NCBI GenBank assembly: GCA_001556125.1
Contig: LSIG01000038.1
Location: 1-41,468, forward strand
Length of the DNA: 41,468 nucleotides
Direction of reading: 5' to 3'
Origin: Rhizobiales bacterium CCH10-E5
GTDB taxonomy: Bacteria; Pseudomonadota; Alphaproteobacteria; Rhizobiales; Beijerinckiaceae
Position numbers and translations under genes: made by a program. The notes below the pieces were generated by a model. That model ran no database searches. It worked only from the letters and a program-made list of their open reading frames with translations, and was not told where the DNA came from. Position 1 is the stretch's first letter; each line of letters begins with the position of its first letter. Positions 25,420 to 33,740 of the stretch are shown in pieces.

Positions 25420-26469
25420 GTGACCACCCCTCTCAAGATCGCCCTCGTCGGCGCAGGGCTGATCGGGCGCGCGCATCTGGAGCGGCTGGACGCCTCCGGT
25501 GACTGCAACTGCGCCGCGATCTGCGATCCGACCGATGCGGCCAAGGCGCTGGCGGCCGAGCGCGGCACGCCCTGGTTTGCCTCGATCACCGACATGCTTG
25601 CAGCGATGAGACCGGACGGGGCGATCATCGCGACGCCCAATGCGCTGCATGTTCCCGGCGCGATCGAATGCCTCGAGGCCGGTGTCCCGGTGCTGATCGA
25701 GAAGCCTCTGGCGGAGAGCGTCGCGGCGGCGCAGCGGCTGGTCGCGGTTCAGAAGCGGACCGGCGTGCCGGTTCTCGGCGGCCATCACCGCCGCCACAAC
25801 CCGATCGTCAAGGCGGCGCGGAAGCTGGTGCGCGAGGGCGGGATCGGCCGGCTGGTCGCCGTGACCTCGCTGTTCCTGATCCGCAAGCCAGACGACTATT
25901 TCGACGTCGCCTGGCGGCGCGAGCCCGGCGGCGGGCCAGTGCTGATCAATTTGATCCACGACATCGACAATCTCCGCTTCATCTGCGGCGAGATCGAGAG
26001 CGTGCAGGCGATGACCTCGAACGCGACGCGGGGCTTTGCGGTGGAGGATACCGCCGCCCTCGTCTTCCGCTTCGCAAACGGCGCGCTGGGCACGGCCACC
26101 GTCTCGGACGTGACGCCGACGCCGTGGAGCTGGGAACTGTCCTCGGGCGAGAACAAGGTCTATCCGCAGCGCGACGGGCTCTGCTACCTGATCGCCGGCA
26201 GCGAGGGCTCGCTCTCCGTGCCGGCGCTCGATCGCTGGCACTATGAGGGCCGCCAGGGCTGGTGGGAGCCGCTGCTGCGCGAGACGCTTCCGCTGACGCC
26301 GCTGGAGCCGCTCGCCGAGCAGATCCGGCATTTCTGCGCGGTGATCCGGGGCGAGGAGACGCCGATCACCGATGCGGCGGATGCGGCCCGGACACTCGCC
26401 GTGATCGAGGCGGTTGCCGAGGCGGCGCGGCGGGGCGCACCCGTCACCATCGACCGGGCAGAGGGCTGA
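25420..26469 (+). CDS. Gfo/Idh/MocA family oxidoreductase
   Basis: The 349-residue NAD(P)-dependent dehydrogenase has an N-terminal Rossmann fold (IALVGAGLIGRAHLERL), a conserved VLIEKPLAES (Glu94-Lys95-Pro96), HHRRHNPIV, and the active-site stretch NLIHDIDNLRFICGEI. The C-terminal sheet domain includes TAALVFRFANGALGT. Members oxidise sugars, inositols and other polyols. Beside a dehydroshikimate pathway, a ring hydroxyl of quinate or shikimate is a possible target, but this is inference. GTG 25420 is chosen as the start of the conserved VGAG region, with AAAGGA about ten bases upstream; an in-frame ATG at 25351 lies inside the repeat. Its stop is five bases before the next gene. Confidence 0.88.
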   Translation: MTTPLKIALVGAGLIGRAHLERLDASGDCNCAAICDPTDAAKALAAERGTPWFASITDMLAAMRPDGAIIATPNALHVPGAIECLEAGVPVLIEKPLAESVAAAQRLVAVQKRTGVPVLGGHHRRHNPIVKAARKLVREGGIGRLVAVTSLFLIRKPDDYFDVAWRREPGGGPVLINLIHDIDNLRFICGEIESVQAMTSNATRGFAVEDTAALVFRFANGALGTATVSDVTPTPWSWELSSGENKVYPQRDGLCYLIAGSEGSLSVPALDRWHYEGRQGWWEPLLRETLPLTPLEPLAEQIRHFCAVIRGEETPITDAADAARTLAVIEAVAEAARRGAPVTIDRAEG

Positions 26470-26474
26470 CAGCC

Positions 26475-28370
26475 ATGACCAACCCCGCGACGAACCCGAC
26501 CTCGATCGCAACCGTCTCGCTGAGCGGCGACCTGGCGGAAAAGCTGCAGGCGATCGCGGCGGCGGGGTTCGATGCGGTCGAGGTGTTCGAGAACGATTTC
26601 CTGACCTTCGATGGCGGGCCGCGCGAGGTCGGCCGCATGGTCGCCGATCTCGGCATGAGGATCTCCGCCTTCCAGCCCTTCCGCGATTTCGAGGGCATGC
26701 CGGAGCCGCTGCGCGCGCGCGGCTTTGCTCGGGCGGAGCGCAAATTCGCGATCATGAACGAGCTCGGCACCGACCTGATGCTGATCTGCTCGAACGTCTC
26801 GCCTCAGGCGCTGGGCGGGATCGACCGCGCGGCGGCGGATTTCCACGAACTCGGCGAGCTCGCCCGACGCTTCGGCGTGCGCGTCGGCTACGAGGCGCTG
26901 GCCTGGGGCCGGCACGTCAACGATTATCGCGACGCCTGGGAGATCGTGCGCCGGGCGGACCATGAGCGGATCGGGCTGATCCTCGATTCCTTCCACACGC
27001 TGGCGCGCCAGTCGCCGCTGTCCCCCATCGCCTCGATCCCGGGCGACCGCATCTTCCTGGTCCAGCTGGCGGATGCGCCCAAGCTCGATATGGACGTCCT
27101 GAGCTGGAGCCGGCATTTCCGCTGTTTTCCGGGCCAGGGCGATCTGGCGGTGGCCGAATTCATGCGGGCGGTCGCGCAGACCGGCTATGCCGGGCCGCTC
27201 TCGCACGAGATCTTCAACGACCAGTTCCGCGCCGGCTCGGCGCGCCGCCTCGCCACCGACGGCATGCGCTCGCTGATCGCGCTCGCCGACCAGGCGGAGC
27301 CGCATCTGCCGGCGCGCGCCACAGTGCTCGATGTCGAGTTCATCGAGTTCGCGCTCGACGAGGACACCGCTGCGGACCTCGCGCGTCTGCTGGCGGCGCT
27401 GGGCTTCCGCCACACCGGCCAGCATGTCAGCAAGGCGGTTGCGCGCTGGAGCCAGGGCGGCATCAACCTGCTGCTCAACACCGAGACGGATGGTTTCGCG
27501 CAGTCGCATGCGATCATGCATGGGCCGGGCGCCTGCGCCATCTGCCTTCGCGTCGACGATGTCGATCAGGCGATGACCCGCGCGCTGGGGCTGAAGATCC
27601 AGAGCTTCGAGCAGGCGGTCGGGCCGGGCGAGCTTCACATCCCCGCGATCCGCGGCGTCGGCGGTTCGCTCATCTATTTCACCCAGCCCAGCGGCGAGTT
27701 GGGCCAGATCTGGGAGCGGGATTTCGCGGCGGTTGCGCCCGCGGCCGGCGCGCCCTCCCCCGCCCGGCTGGCGCGGGTCGACCACATCTCGCAGTCGATG
27801 GACTATGAGGAGATGCTGTCCTGGCTCCTCTTCTACACCTCGCTCTTCGCGCTGGAGCGGATTCCGCAGCTCGCCATCGCCGACCCAGCCGGGCTCGTCG
27901 AGAGCCGGCCACTGGTCTCGCCCGAGGGCGGGGTGCGCTTCGTGCTCAACGGCTCGCAGGCGACGCGCACGCTCTCCTCGCGCTTCGTCTCGGAGCATTT
28001 CGGCTCGGGCGTGCAGCACATCGCCTTCAGCGCGCCCGACATCTTCGCGGCGGTCCAGGCGATGCGCGAGGCGGGGCTCTCCTTCCTCGCCATCCCCGAG
28101 AACTATTATGACGACCTCGAGGCGCGGCACGGGCTCGATCCCGCCTTCATCGACCGGCTGCGCGACCACCACATCCTCTATGACCGCGACGGCGAGGCCG
28201 AATTCCTGCAGGTCTACACCCATGTCTTCGCGCAGCGCTTCTTCTTCGAGATCGTCGAGCGGCGCCGCGGCTATGCCGGCTTCGGCGCGGTCAACGCCCC
28301 GGTGCGGCTGGCGGCGCAGGCGCGCGAGGCACGGCCCGTGACGATGCCCCGCTCGCTGCGGGAGCTATAG
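26475..28370 (+). CDS. quiC: 3-dehydroshikimate dehydratase, QuiC type with C-terminal HPPD-like domain
   Basis: The enzyme converts 3-dehydroshikimate to protocatechuate. The 631-residue protein has two parts. Residues 1-275 form a sugar-phosphate-isomerase TIM barrel with metal ligands Glu140 (GYEALAWG), Asp171 (LDSFH), Gln197 (LVQLAD) and Glu245 (SHEIFND). These sit six residues after the four ligands I recall for Pseudomonas QuiC1. Residues 285-600 form a glyoxalase/4-hydroxyphenylpyruvate dioxygenase-like part with a possible His436 (VDHISQ), His515 (VQHIAF), Glu592 (FFEIVER) triad. This two-domain layout is typical of proteobacterial QuiC. ATG 26475 follows the oxidoreductase stop by five bases. 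Ring-cleavage genes for protocatechuate are not in this window. Confidence 0.9.
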   Translation: MTNPATNPTSIATVSLSGDLAEKLQAIAAAGFDAVEVFENDFLTFDGGPREVGRMVADLGMRISAFQPFRDFEGMPEPLRARGFARAERKFAIMNELGTDLMLICSNVSPQALGGIDRAAADFHELGELARRFGVRVGYEALAWGRHVNDYRDAWEIVRRADHERIGLILDSFHTLARQSPLSPIASIPGDRIFLVQLADAPKLDMDVLSWSRHFRCFPGQGDLAVAEFMRAVAQTGYAGPLSHEIFNDQFRAGSARRLATDGMRSLIALADQAEPHLPARATVLDVEFIEFALDEDTAADLARLLAALGFRHTGQHVSKAVARWSQGGINLLLNTETDGFAQSHAIMHGPGACAICLRVDDVDQAMTRALGLKIQSFEQAVGPGELHIPAIRGVGGSLIYFTQPSGELGQIWERDFAAVAPAAGAPSPARLARVDHISQSMDYEEMLSWLLFYTSLFALERIPQLAIADPAGLVESRPLVSPEGGVRFVLNGSQATRTLSSRFVSEHFGSGVQHIAFSAPDIFAAVQAMREAGLSFLAIPENYYDDLEARHGLDPAFIDRLRDHHILYDRDGEAEFLQVYTHVFAQRFFFEIVERRRGYAGFGAVNAPVRLAAQAREARPVTMPRSLREL

Positions 28371-28401
28371 GGCTCGGCAACCCACAGGCCGGCCAACGCC
28401 G

Positions 28402-28431
28402 TTGACCGGCGGGTGTGCGCCTGTGTATTAT
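28402..28431 (+). promoter_or_regulatory. Sigma70-type promoter of the toxin-antitoxin pair
   Basis: TTGACC at 28402-28407 and TATTAT at 28426-28431 are 18 bases apart. Transcription should start near 28438, at the toxin ATG (28439). A TGTG-N10-CACA dyad (28422-28439) covers the -10 and the predicted start, a plausible site for autorepression by the antitoxin. Confidence 0.6.
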
Positions 28432-28438
28432 GATCCAC

Positions 28439-28726
28439 ATGATCGAGGTCGTGGAGACGGCCGAATTCTCGCAGTGGCTGCGACATCTTCGCGATGTGTC
28501 GGCCCGTGCCCGCATCCTCGTCAGGATCAGAAGGGCCCAGCTCGGCAATCTGGGGGACGTCAAGTTCTTCGACGGCATCGGCGAAATGCGGATCGATTTT
28601 GGGCCGGGCTATCGGCTGTACTTTGTCCAGCGCGGGGCCGAACTGGTGATTCTGCTGTGCGGGGGCGACAAGCGTCGGCAGGCAGCGGACATCGCCAGAG
28701 CGAAACAGATGGCGAAGGACCTTTAG
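28439..28726 (+). CDS. RelE/HigB-like toxin of a type II toxin-antitoxin system
   Basis: The 95-residue basic protein belongs to the RelE/ParE superfamily, in the branch of small addiction-module killer proteins. Its signatures are FSQWLRHLRDVSARARILVR, GNLGDVKFFDGIGEMRIDFG, GYRLYFVQRGAELVILLCGG, and a C-terminal helix ADIARAKQMAKDL. Such toxins usually cleave mRNA on ribosomes; the activity here is inferred. ATG 28439 is preferred because the ATG at 28430 overlaps the -10 box. No Shine-Dalgarno sequence precedes it, so the message may be leaderless. The antitoxin gene starts one base after its stop codon. Confidence 0.87.
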   Translation: MIEVVETAEFSQWLRHLRDVSARARILVRIRRAQLGNLGDVKFFDGIGEMRIDFGPGYRLYFVQRGAELVILLCGGDKRRQAADIARAKQMAKDL

Positions 28727-28727
28727 G

Positions 28728-29012
28728 ATGCCCATCGAAACCCGGGATTTCGACGTCCAGACCTACCTCGCGACCCCCGAGGAGCAGGCCGCCTATATCG
28801 AGGCCGCGCTCGAAGAGGGCGATCCGTCCTTGATCGCCGCAGCGCTCGGGGACATCGCCCGTGCGCGGGGGGTTACGGCTTTTGCAGCCGAGAGTGGACT
28901 CAGTCGCGAGGCGATCTACAAGGCGTTCCGACCGGGCGGAAACCCGACGCTCGAAACCCTCTCCAAAGCGACCAAGGCGCTCGGGCTCAGGCTGTCGGTG
29001 GTCGCAGCGTAA
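28728..29012 (+). CDS. HTH antitoxin of the type II pair (HigA-like addiction antidote)
   Basis: The 94-residue product has an acidic N-terminal part (EEQAAYIEAALEEGDPSL) and a Cro/C1-type helix-turn-helix (ALGDIARARGVTAFAAESGL, SREAIYKAF, NPTLETLSKATKALG). It should neutralise the toxin and repress the promoter at 28402-28431. AAGGAC lies 7 bases upstream of the ATG, overlapping the end of the toxin gene, so translation is coupled. Toxin-first order is that of higBA-type systems. Downstream are 70 bases with nothing notable before the converging HD-GYP gene. Confidence 0.88.
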   Translation: MPIETRDFDVQTYLATPEEQAAYIEAALEEGDPSLIAAALGDIARARGVTAFAAESGLSREAIYKAFRPGGNPTLETLSKATKALGLRLSVVAA

Positions 29013-29082
29013 GGCGGAAGCTCGCCGGCCCTCGCCCGGCCGCTCATTCCCAGGCTCTCATCCTCCACGGCTGACCGCTGCG

Positions 29083-30153
29083 TCACGCCGCCTGCGCTGT
29101 CTTCAGCACGACGGATTCGAAGGCCCGCACCAGCGCCGCGTCGAGCTTTGTGCCCATCAGCACCAGCATGGCATAGGCGTGGTCCGGCGCCATCGGCGGC
29201 TTGTAGCTGCGCCGCTCGATCAGCGCCGCATAGATGTCGCAGATCGTGATCATCCGGACGATGTCACCGATCTCCGCATCCTTCAGCCCGTCGGGATAGC
29301 CGGAGCCGTCGAGATATTCGTGGTGGGAGCGCACGGCCGCCAGCACCTCGGGGCGCAGGCCGCCCTGCCTGACCAGCATCTCGTAGCCGAGCATCGGATG
29401 CCCGCGCATCACTGCCTGCTCAGCGGCATCGAGCGCGCCGGGCTTGTGCAGGATGTCGAGCGGAATGCGCGCCTTGCCGATGTCGTGCAAAACGGCGGCG
29501 CGTGTCACCAATTTGCGGTCCTCCGCCGAGAAACCGAGCTGATGGGCGAAGCTCGCGGCCAGGCCGGCGACCAGCATGCAGTGCTGATAGGTGAGGTCGT
29601 CATAGCTCCAGACGACCTGCAGGAGGTCGCCGATGTCGCTGGCGCCCGCCGCCTGCTCGATCGCCTCGACCGACGCCTCGACGGCGCGTAGCGGGACAGC
29701 CCCGCCGCTGGCGACCGCCCCCAGCATGTCGGCGAGCGAGGCCGCCGCAGTGGCCAGCTGGGCGCGGGTGAAGGCGGCCGTCTCCTCTGCGGGATCGCCG
29801 TTTCCGCCATCGCCGAGCAGCTGGTCGATGGTCTTGACCAGCAGCGCGGCCGGTGCGTCCGCCGCCAGCACCTCCGTCGCGCCGATGGCGCGGGCCTGGA
29901 TGGCGGTGCGGACCGTCATTTCGCGCAGCAGGCAGAGATAGGGCGTCGTCTTGCCGCGATGGCGCGCCAGGGCCTGGCGCATCGCTTCGACGCTCTCGCG
30001 CCGGCCGAGATCGACATCGCCGACGACGATGGCGGGCCGGGGTTCGCAAGGCGAGGCTTCGGCTCCGAGGATCACGGTCTCGCAGGACCGAATCAATCCG
30101 AGCCGGCGCGCGAGATCCGGATGGCCGTCGACACGGTCGGTGATCAGAAGCAT
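29083..30153 (-). CDS. HD-GYP domain protein (probable c-di-GMP phosphodiesterase)
   Basis: Cytoplasmic HD-GYP proteins hydrolyse cyclic di-GMP. The 356-residue product has an N-terminal receiver-like domain (about 1-115) without a clear phosphorylatable Asp pocket. A helical linker follows, then an HD-GYP domain at 180-345. Key residues are His191, His223-Asp224 in LHDIGKARIPLDIL, His252, His277-His278-Glu279, and GYP at 285-287 in LDGSGYPDGL, then Asp306. All the usual metal ligands seem present, so it should be active. The gene follows mcd on the same strand after an 82-base gap with a weak terminator. Confidence 0.9.
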   Translation of the reverse strand: MLLITDRVDGHPDLARRLGLIRSCETVILGAEASPCEPRPAIVVGDVDLGRRESVEAMRQALARHRGKTTPYLCLLREMTVRTAIQARAIGATEVLAADAPAALLVKTIDQLLGDGGNGDPAEETAAFTRAQLATAAASLADMLGAVASGGAVPLRAVEASVEAIEQAAGASDIGDLLQVVWSYDDLTYQHCMLVAGLAASFAHQLGFSAEDRKLVTRAAVLHDIGKARIPLDILHKPGALDAAEQAVMRGHPMLGYEMLVRQGGLRPEVLAAVRSHHEYLDGSGYPDGLKDAEIGDIVRMITICDIYAALIERRSYKPPMAPDHAYAMLVLMGTKLDAALVRAFESVVLKTAQAA

Positions 30154-30205
30154 CCGGAAACAGTTCCGCTACGGCCCATCCGCTTCAGTCAGACACGCCA
30201 AGCGT

Positions 30206-30226
30206 AAAAGAGCCGTTGTCGCGGCT
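30206..30226 (-). terminator. Weak intrinsic terminator after mcd
   Basis: On the minus strand, AGCCG, a six-base loop and CGGCT form a five-base-pair hairpin followed by CTTTT. It lies 10 bases after the mcd stop codon. The stem is short, so it may only partly block read-through into the HD-GYP gene. Confidence 0.4.
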
Positions 30227-30235
30227 GCCTAAAGA

Positions 30236-31951
30236 TCAGGCAGCGCGCGAGGCATCGGCCTCTTCGACAAGCCGCCGCGCGATGACCTGCGCCTGGATTT
30301 CGGCGGCACCCTCGAAGATGTTAAGGATGCGGGCGTCGCAGAGCACGCGGCTGATGGCGTATTCGAGCGCGAAGCCGTTGCCGCCATGGATCTGCAGCGC
30401 ATTGTCGGCCGCCGCCCAGGCGACGCGGGCGCCGAGCAGCTTGGCCATGCCGGCCTCGAGATCGCAGCGGCGCTCGGCGTCCTTCTCGCGGGCGGCGAAA
30501 TAGGTGAGCTGGCGGGCGATCATGATCTCGGCGGCCATCATCGCCAGCTTGTCGGCGACGCGCGGGAAGGCGATCAGCTTCTTGCCGAACTGAATGCGCT
30601 CGCGGGCATAGCGCAGGCCGAGATCGAAGGCCGACTGGGCGACGCCGACGGCGCGCGCCGCGGTCTGGATGCGGGCGGCCTCGAAGGTCTGCATCAGCTG
30701 CTTGAAGCCCTGGCCCTCGACCCCGCCGAGAAGGTTCTCGGCCTTGACGGTGAAACCGTCGAAGGCGAGCTCGTACTCCTTCATGCCGCGATAGCCGAGC
30801 ACCTCGATCTCGCCGCCGGTCAGCCCTTCCACGGGGAACGGGTTCTCGTCCGTGCCGCGCGGCTTCTCCGCGATCAGCATGGACAGGCCCTTGTATCCGC
30901 TCTCGGACGGATCGGTCCGCACCAGCAGCGTCATGATGTCGGCGCGAACGGGATGGGTGATCCAGGTCTTGTTGCCGGAGACCTTCCAGACAGCCGCGTC
31001 CCCTTCGCCCTCCTTCACCGCCCGGGTGCGCAGGCTGGCGAGGTCGGAGCCGGTGTTGGGCTCGGTGAAGACGGCGGTGGGCAGGACCTCGCCCGAAGCC
31101 AGCTTCGGCAGCCATTTCTCCTTCTGCTCGGCCGTGCCGCCGCAGAGGATCAGCTCGGCCGCGATCTCGGAGCGGGTGCCGAGCGAGCCGACGCCGATAT
31201 AGGCGCGCGACAGCTCCTCCGAGACGACGCACATGGAGACCTTGGTTAGGCCCATGCCGCCGAATTCCTCGGGGATGGTCAGGCCGAAGACGCCGAGCTC
31301 GGCCATCTTCTCGACGACTTCCATCGGGATGTAGTCGTTCTTCAGGTGCCACTCATGGGCGTGGGGCGTCACCTCCGCGGCGCAGAAGCGGCGCATCTCG
31401 GAGCGGATCGCTTCGAGTGTCTCGTCGAGGCCGGGATCGCCGACGCCGGCGGCGCCGTCATCCTGGCTGAACAGGTTGACGAGGCGGGCGCGGTTCTCAG
31501 GCGTGTTGCCCTGCGCGAGCAGGGCCCGGGCGGCCGGCGTATCGGCGGCGGCGATCGCCTTCTCGGAGAGGCCGAGCGCAGCGAGGCGCACGATCTCGCC
31601 CTGGCTCATCGGGATGCCGCCGAAAATCTGCGCGGCATATTCGCCGGCACCGATGCGGATGGCGTAATCCTCGATCGCGCCATACCGGTTCTCGGATGCG
31701 AGGCGTTCGCCATAGGCCTTGAGCTCGCGCAGCGCCATCACATAGGTCGCGAGCCAGGCGAGGCCGTGAGCGGCGTGCTGCTGCGCCTCGAGCCGGGCGG
31801 AGGAGATCTTGCCCTCCACCGTCACAGCCGCGCGCACGGCCGCAACGGCATTCTGCAGCAGGGTCTCGAAACCCGGCAGCGCGGCGGCGATCAGCGCCGT
31901 GGCGCTCGCGGGGGCGGGATCGGCGATCTGGACGGCGGCTTGTGCGCTCAT
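30236..31951 (-). CDS. mcd: (2S)-methylsuccinyl-CoA dehydrogenase of the ethylmalonyl-CoA pathway
   Basis: This FAD enzyme oxidises (2S)-methylsuccinyl-CoA to mesaconyl-CoA. The 571-residue product has the long N-terminal domain (about 1-165) that sets Mcd apart from ordinary 380-residue acyl-CoA dehydrogenases, with EAQQHAAHGLAWLATYVMAL and IRIGAGEYAAQIFGGIPMSQ. The acyl-CoA dehydrogenase part has FTEPNTGSD (295-303), KTWITHP, QIHGGNGF (520-527), and the presumed catalytic Glu547 in NIFEGAAEIQ. ATG 31951 has GGGAGAG a few bases upstream; an in-frame codon at 32020 gives an unlike extension. ccr, acting two steps earlier, lies at 33781-35052; the mutase gene ecm is not in this window. Confidence 0.9.
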   Translation of the reverse strand: MSAQAAVQIADPAPASATALIAAALPGFETLLQNAVAAVRAAVTVEGKISSARLEAQQHAAHGLAWLATYVMALRELKAYGERLASENRYGAIEDYAIRIGAGEYAAQIFGGIPMSQGEIVRLAALGLSEKAIAAADTPAARALLAQGNTPENRARLVNLFSQDDGAAGVGDPGLDETLEAIRSEMRRFCAAEVTPHAHEWHLKNDYIPMEVVEKMAELGVFGLTIPEEFGGMGLTKVSMCVVSEELSRAYIGVGSLGTRSEIAAELILCGGTAEQKEKWLPKLASGEVLPTAVFTEPNTGSDLASLRTRAVKEGEGDAAVWKVSGNKTWITHPVRADIMTLLVRTDPSESGYKGLSMLIAEKPRGTDENPFPVEGLTGGEIEVLGYRGMKEYELAFDGFTVKAENLLGGVEGQGFKQLMQTFEAARIQTAARAVGVAQSAFDLGLRYARERIQFGKKLIAFPRVADKLAMMAAEIMIARQLTYFAAREKDAERRCDLEAGMAKLLGARVAWAAADNALQIHGGNGFALEYAISRVLCDARILNIFEGAAEIQAQVIARRLVEEADASRAA

Positions 31952-32009
31952 GGTTTCTCTCCCTTGTGCGTCGCAGCATAGGGCGAGAATTTCGCAGGCG
32001 GAATGCCTC

Positions 32010-32020
32010 TTTCGGCGCAA
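32010..32020 (-). promoter_or_regulatory. TTGCGCCGAAA motif upstream of mcd
   Basis: The minus strand reads TTGCGCCGAAA about 60 bases upstream of the mcd start. It matches 10 of 11 bases of the palindrome TTGCGCCGCAA upstream of ccr. It could be a shared regulator site, but two short matches in GC-rich DNA are weak evidence. Confidence 0.25.
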
Positions 32021-32054
32021 GATCGCCGCATGGCCCGCACGTGCGGCAGCGGCG

Positions 32055-32939
32055 CTATTTGCGGCTGGCGAGCGCGACCCCGACGATGGTAAGCGCCATT
32101 CCGGCGATCTGGATCGGCGTCAGCGTCTCGCCGAAGAGAATCCAGGCCTCGACCGCCACCAGGGCCGGCACGAGATAGAGGAAGGTCGCGATGCGCGAGA
32201 CCTCGCCGCGGCGCAGGATCAGCAGATAGAGTCCGATCCCGCCGAGCGACAGCGCCAGCACCGACCAGGCCAGCACCAGCGCCATGGTCAGGTTCCACTC
32301 GATCCGCATCGGCTCCAGCGCGAAGGCGAGCGGCAGCGTGAAGGCGAAGGCGGCGGCGTATTGGATCGTGGTCACGGTCCGCAAGTCGCCGGAGACGATG
32401 CGCGCCTTTTGGAAGAAGGAGCCGAAGGTGACCGCGACCATGCCGACGATGTTCACAACGACGGGGATCAGAATGCCCCAGAGCGCGGCGGGATCGACGC
32501 CGACCAGCTTGGGCTCCAGCACCAGCGCGATGCCGACGAAGCCGAAGGCGATGCCCGCCCAGCGGACGAGCGAGATGCGCTCGCCGACCAGCGCCGGCGC
32601 CAGCAGCGCGGTCAGGATCGGCTGCAGCCCCGCGATCAGGCCCGAGATGCCGGCCGGCAAACCATGGCGGACCGCCCACCAGACGCCGCAGAGATAGATC
32701 GCGTGCAGCAGGACGCCGGAGATCGCGCAGTCGACCCAGGCGCGTGGCGTCTGCGGCCAGGGTGCGCCGACGGCGAGCGACAGGGCCGCCAGCAAGACTC
32801 CCGCTGTCGCGAAACGCAGGGCGAGAAAGGTCAGCGCGTCGGCGTACTGCGCCGAGTAGCCCGCGACGATCCAGCCCGACGACCAGAGGAAGGTGAAGAT
32901 GAGCGGGACAGCGCGCAGGAAGAGGGGCGATGACAGCAT
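32055..32939 (-). CDS. EamA/DMT-family transporter
   Basis: The 294-residue inner membrane protein has ten predicted helices in two five-helix EamA halves. Signatures are TFLWSSGWIVAGYSAQYADA, LTFLALRFATAG, HGLPAGISGLIAGLQPILTA, and in the second half ATFLYLVPALVAVEAWILFG followed by ETLTPIQIAG. Members export or import small metabolites; the substrate here cannot be told. ATG 32939 begins the conserved N-terminus; codons further upstream run into the glutathione S-transferase gene. Only 103 bases separate it from mcd downstream, so co-transcription is possible. A metabolic link to mcd is not evident. Confidence 0.88.
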   Translation of the reverse strand: MLSSPLFLRAVPLIFTFLWSSGWIVAGYSAQYADALTFLALRFATAGVLLAALSLAVGAPWPQTPRAWVDCAISGVLLHAIYLCGVWWAVRHGLPAGISGLIAGLQPILTALLAPALVGERISLVRWAGIAFGFVGIALVLEPKLVGVDPAALWGILIPVVVNIVGMVAVTFGSFFQKARIVSGDLRTVTTIQYAAAFAFTLPLAFALEPMRIEWNLTMALVLAWSVLALSLGGIGLYLLILRRGEVSRIATFLYLVPALVAVEAWILFGETLTPIQIAGMALTIVGVALASRK

Positions 32940-33045
32940 GGGACGCCTTTGCGAGGGCCATGCTCTACAGCCCTTCCCCGCACGGCGACAGCGCGTCTGC
33001 GCCGCGCCGCCATGTTCCGGCCGCGCGCGGCTCGACCGCCGCGCT

Positions 33046-33705
33046 TCAATCCCGATCCGGTGCGCCGAGCGGGAAAAGGTGGCGATAGGGTCTTGCGGCC
33101 TCGACGGCGCGTGCGACGGAGGGGCGCGCCAGCAGCCGCGCCCGATAGGCACGCGTGTTCGCGAAGGCCGCATCGATCTCGTGGACCCAATCGGCGTAGA
33201 ACAGCGATGGCGCAGCCGAACAGTCGGCCATGGTGAAATCGCCTTCGCAGGCCCAGTCCCGTCCGGCGAGGCGGCCGTCGAGCCACTGATAAGCCGTGTC
33301 GAGCAGCGCGCGCGCCTCGGCGACGCCAACGGGGTCGCGGTCGGCCTCCGCCCGGATCCGGTCGAAGACGATCCGCATCATCGGCGTCATGACGTAGTTG
33401 TCGAAGAAGCGGTCCATCGCCCGGACGGGAAGCGCCTGCTTCGGATCGCGCGGCAGCAGCGGCCGGGCACCGGGATGATTCAGCTCGAGATGCTCGATGA
33501 TGATGCTGGATTCGACGACCGTCTCGGCCCCGTCGACCAGCACCGGGAAGCGCTTCAGCGGCCAGAGTGCCACAAATTCCTCCCCTGTCTTCGGGTCCTC
33601 GCTGCTGAGCAGGCGGAGCCGGTAGGGCGTCGCGTTCTCGTCGAGCGCGATCAGCACTTTCTGCGAGTAGGAGGAGAAGGGATGGGCATAGAGCTGGAGC
33701 GACAT
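33046..33705 (-). CDS. Glutathione S-transferase family protein
   Basis: The 219-residue cytoplasmic protein has an N-terminal thioredoxin-like domain (LQLYAHPFSSYSQKVLIALD, with a possible catalytic Ser at 11-14), a conserved PVLVDGAETVVESSIIIEHL with the cis-Pro and Glu-Ser glutathione-binding pair, and an alpha-helical C-terminal domain. FTMADCSAAPSLFYADW holds the N-capping Asp. Substrates are unknown. It lies between ccr and the EamA gene. A dyad in its short leader suggests repressor control. Confidence 0.9.
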   Translation of the reverse strand: MSLQLYAHPFSSYSQKVLIALDENATPYRLRLLSSEDPKTGEEFVALWPLKRFPVLVDGAETVVESSIIIEHLELNHPGARPLLPRDPKQALPVRAMDRFFDNYVMTPMMRIVFDRIRAEADRDPVGVAEARALLDTAYQWLDGRLAGRDWACEGDFTMADCSAAPSLFYADWVHEIDAAFANTRAYRARLLARPSVARAVEAARPYRHLFPLGAPDRD

Positions 33706-33713
33706 GATACCCT

Positions 33714-33740
33714 CGTTCGGCAGATCACTTTACCGAACGT
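33714..33740 (-). promoter_or_regulatory. Candidate TetR-type operator before the GST gene
   Basis: CGTTCGG at 33714-33720 and CCGAACG at 33733-33739 are perfect seven-base inverted repeats around a 12-base spacer. The right arm also lies in an overlapping, imperfect 20-base dyad ACTTTACCGAACGTTTAAGT (33727-33746). Elements of the TTACCGAACG kind are typical of TetR-family operators. The site is 8 bases from the GST start, where a bound repressor would block transcription. No regulator gene is adjacent. Confidence 0.4.

Noticed and set aside
26241..28223. A 660-codon minus-strand frame opposite the dehydroshikimate dehydratase
   Set aside because: It is a shadow frame. The metal ligands and domain order support the plus-strand gene.
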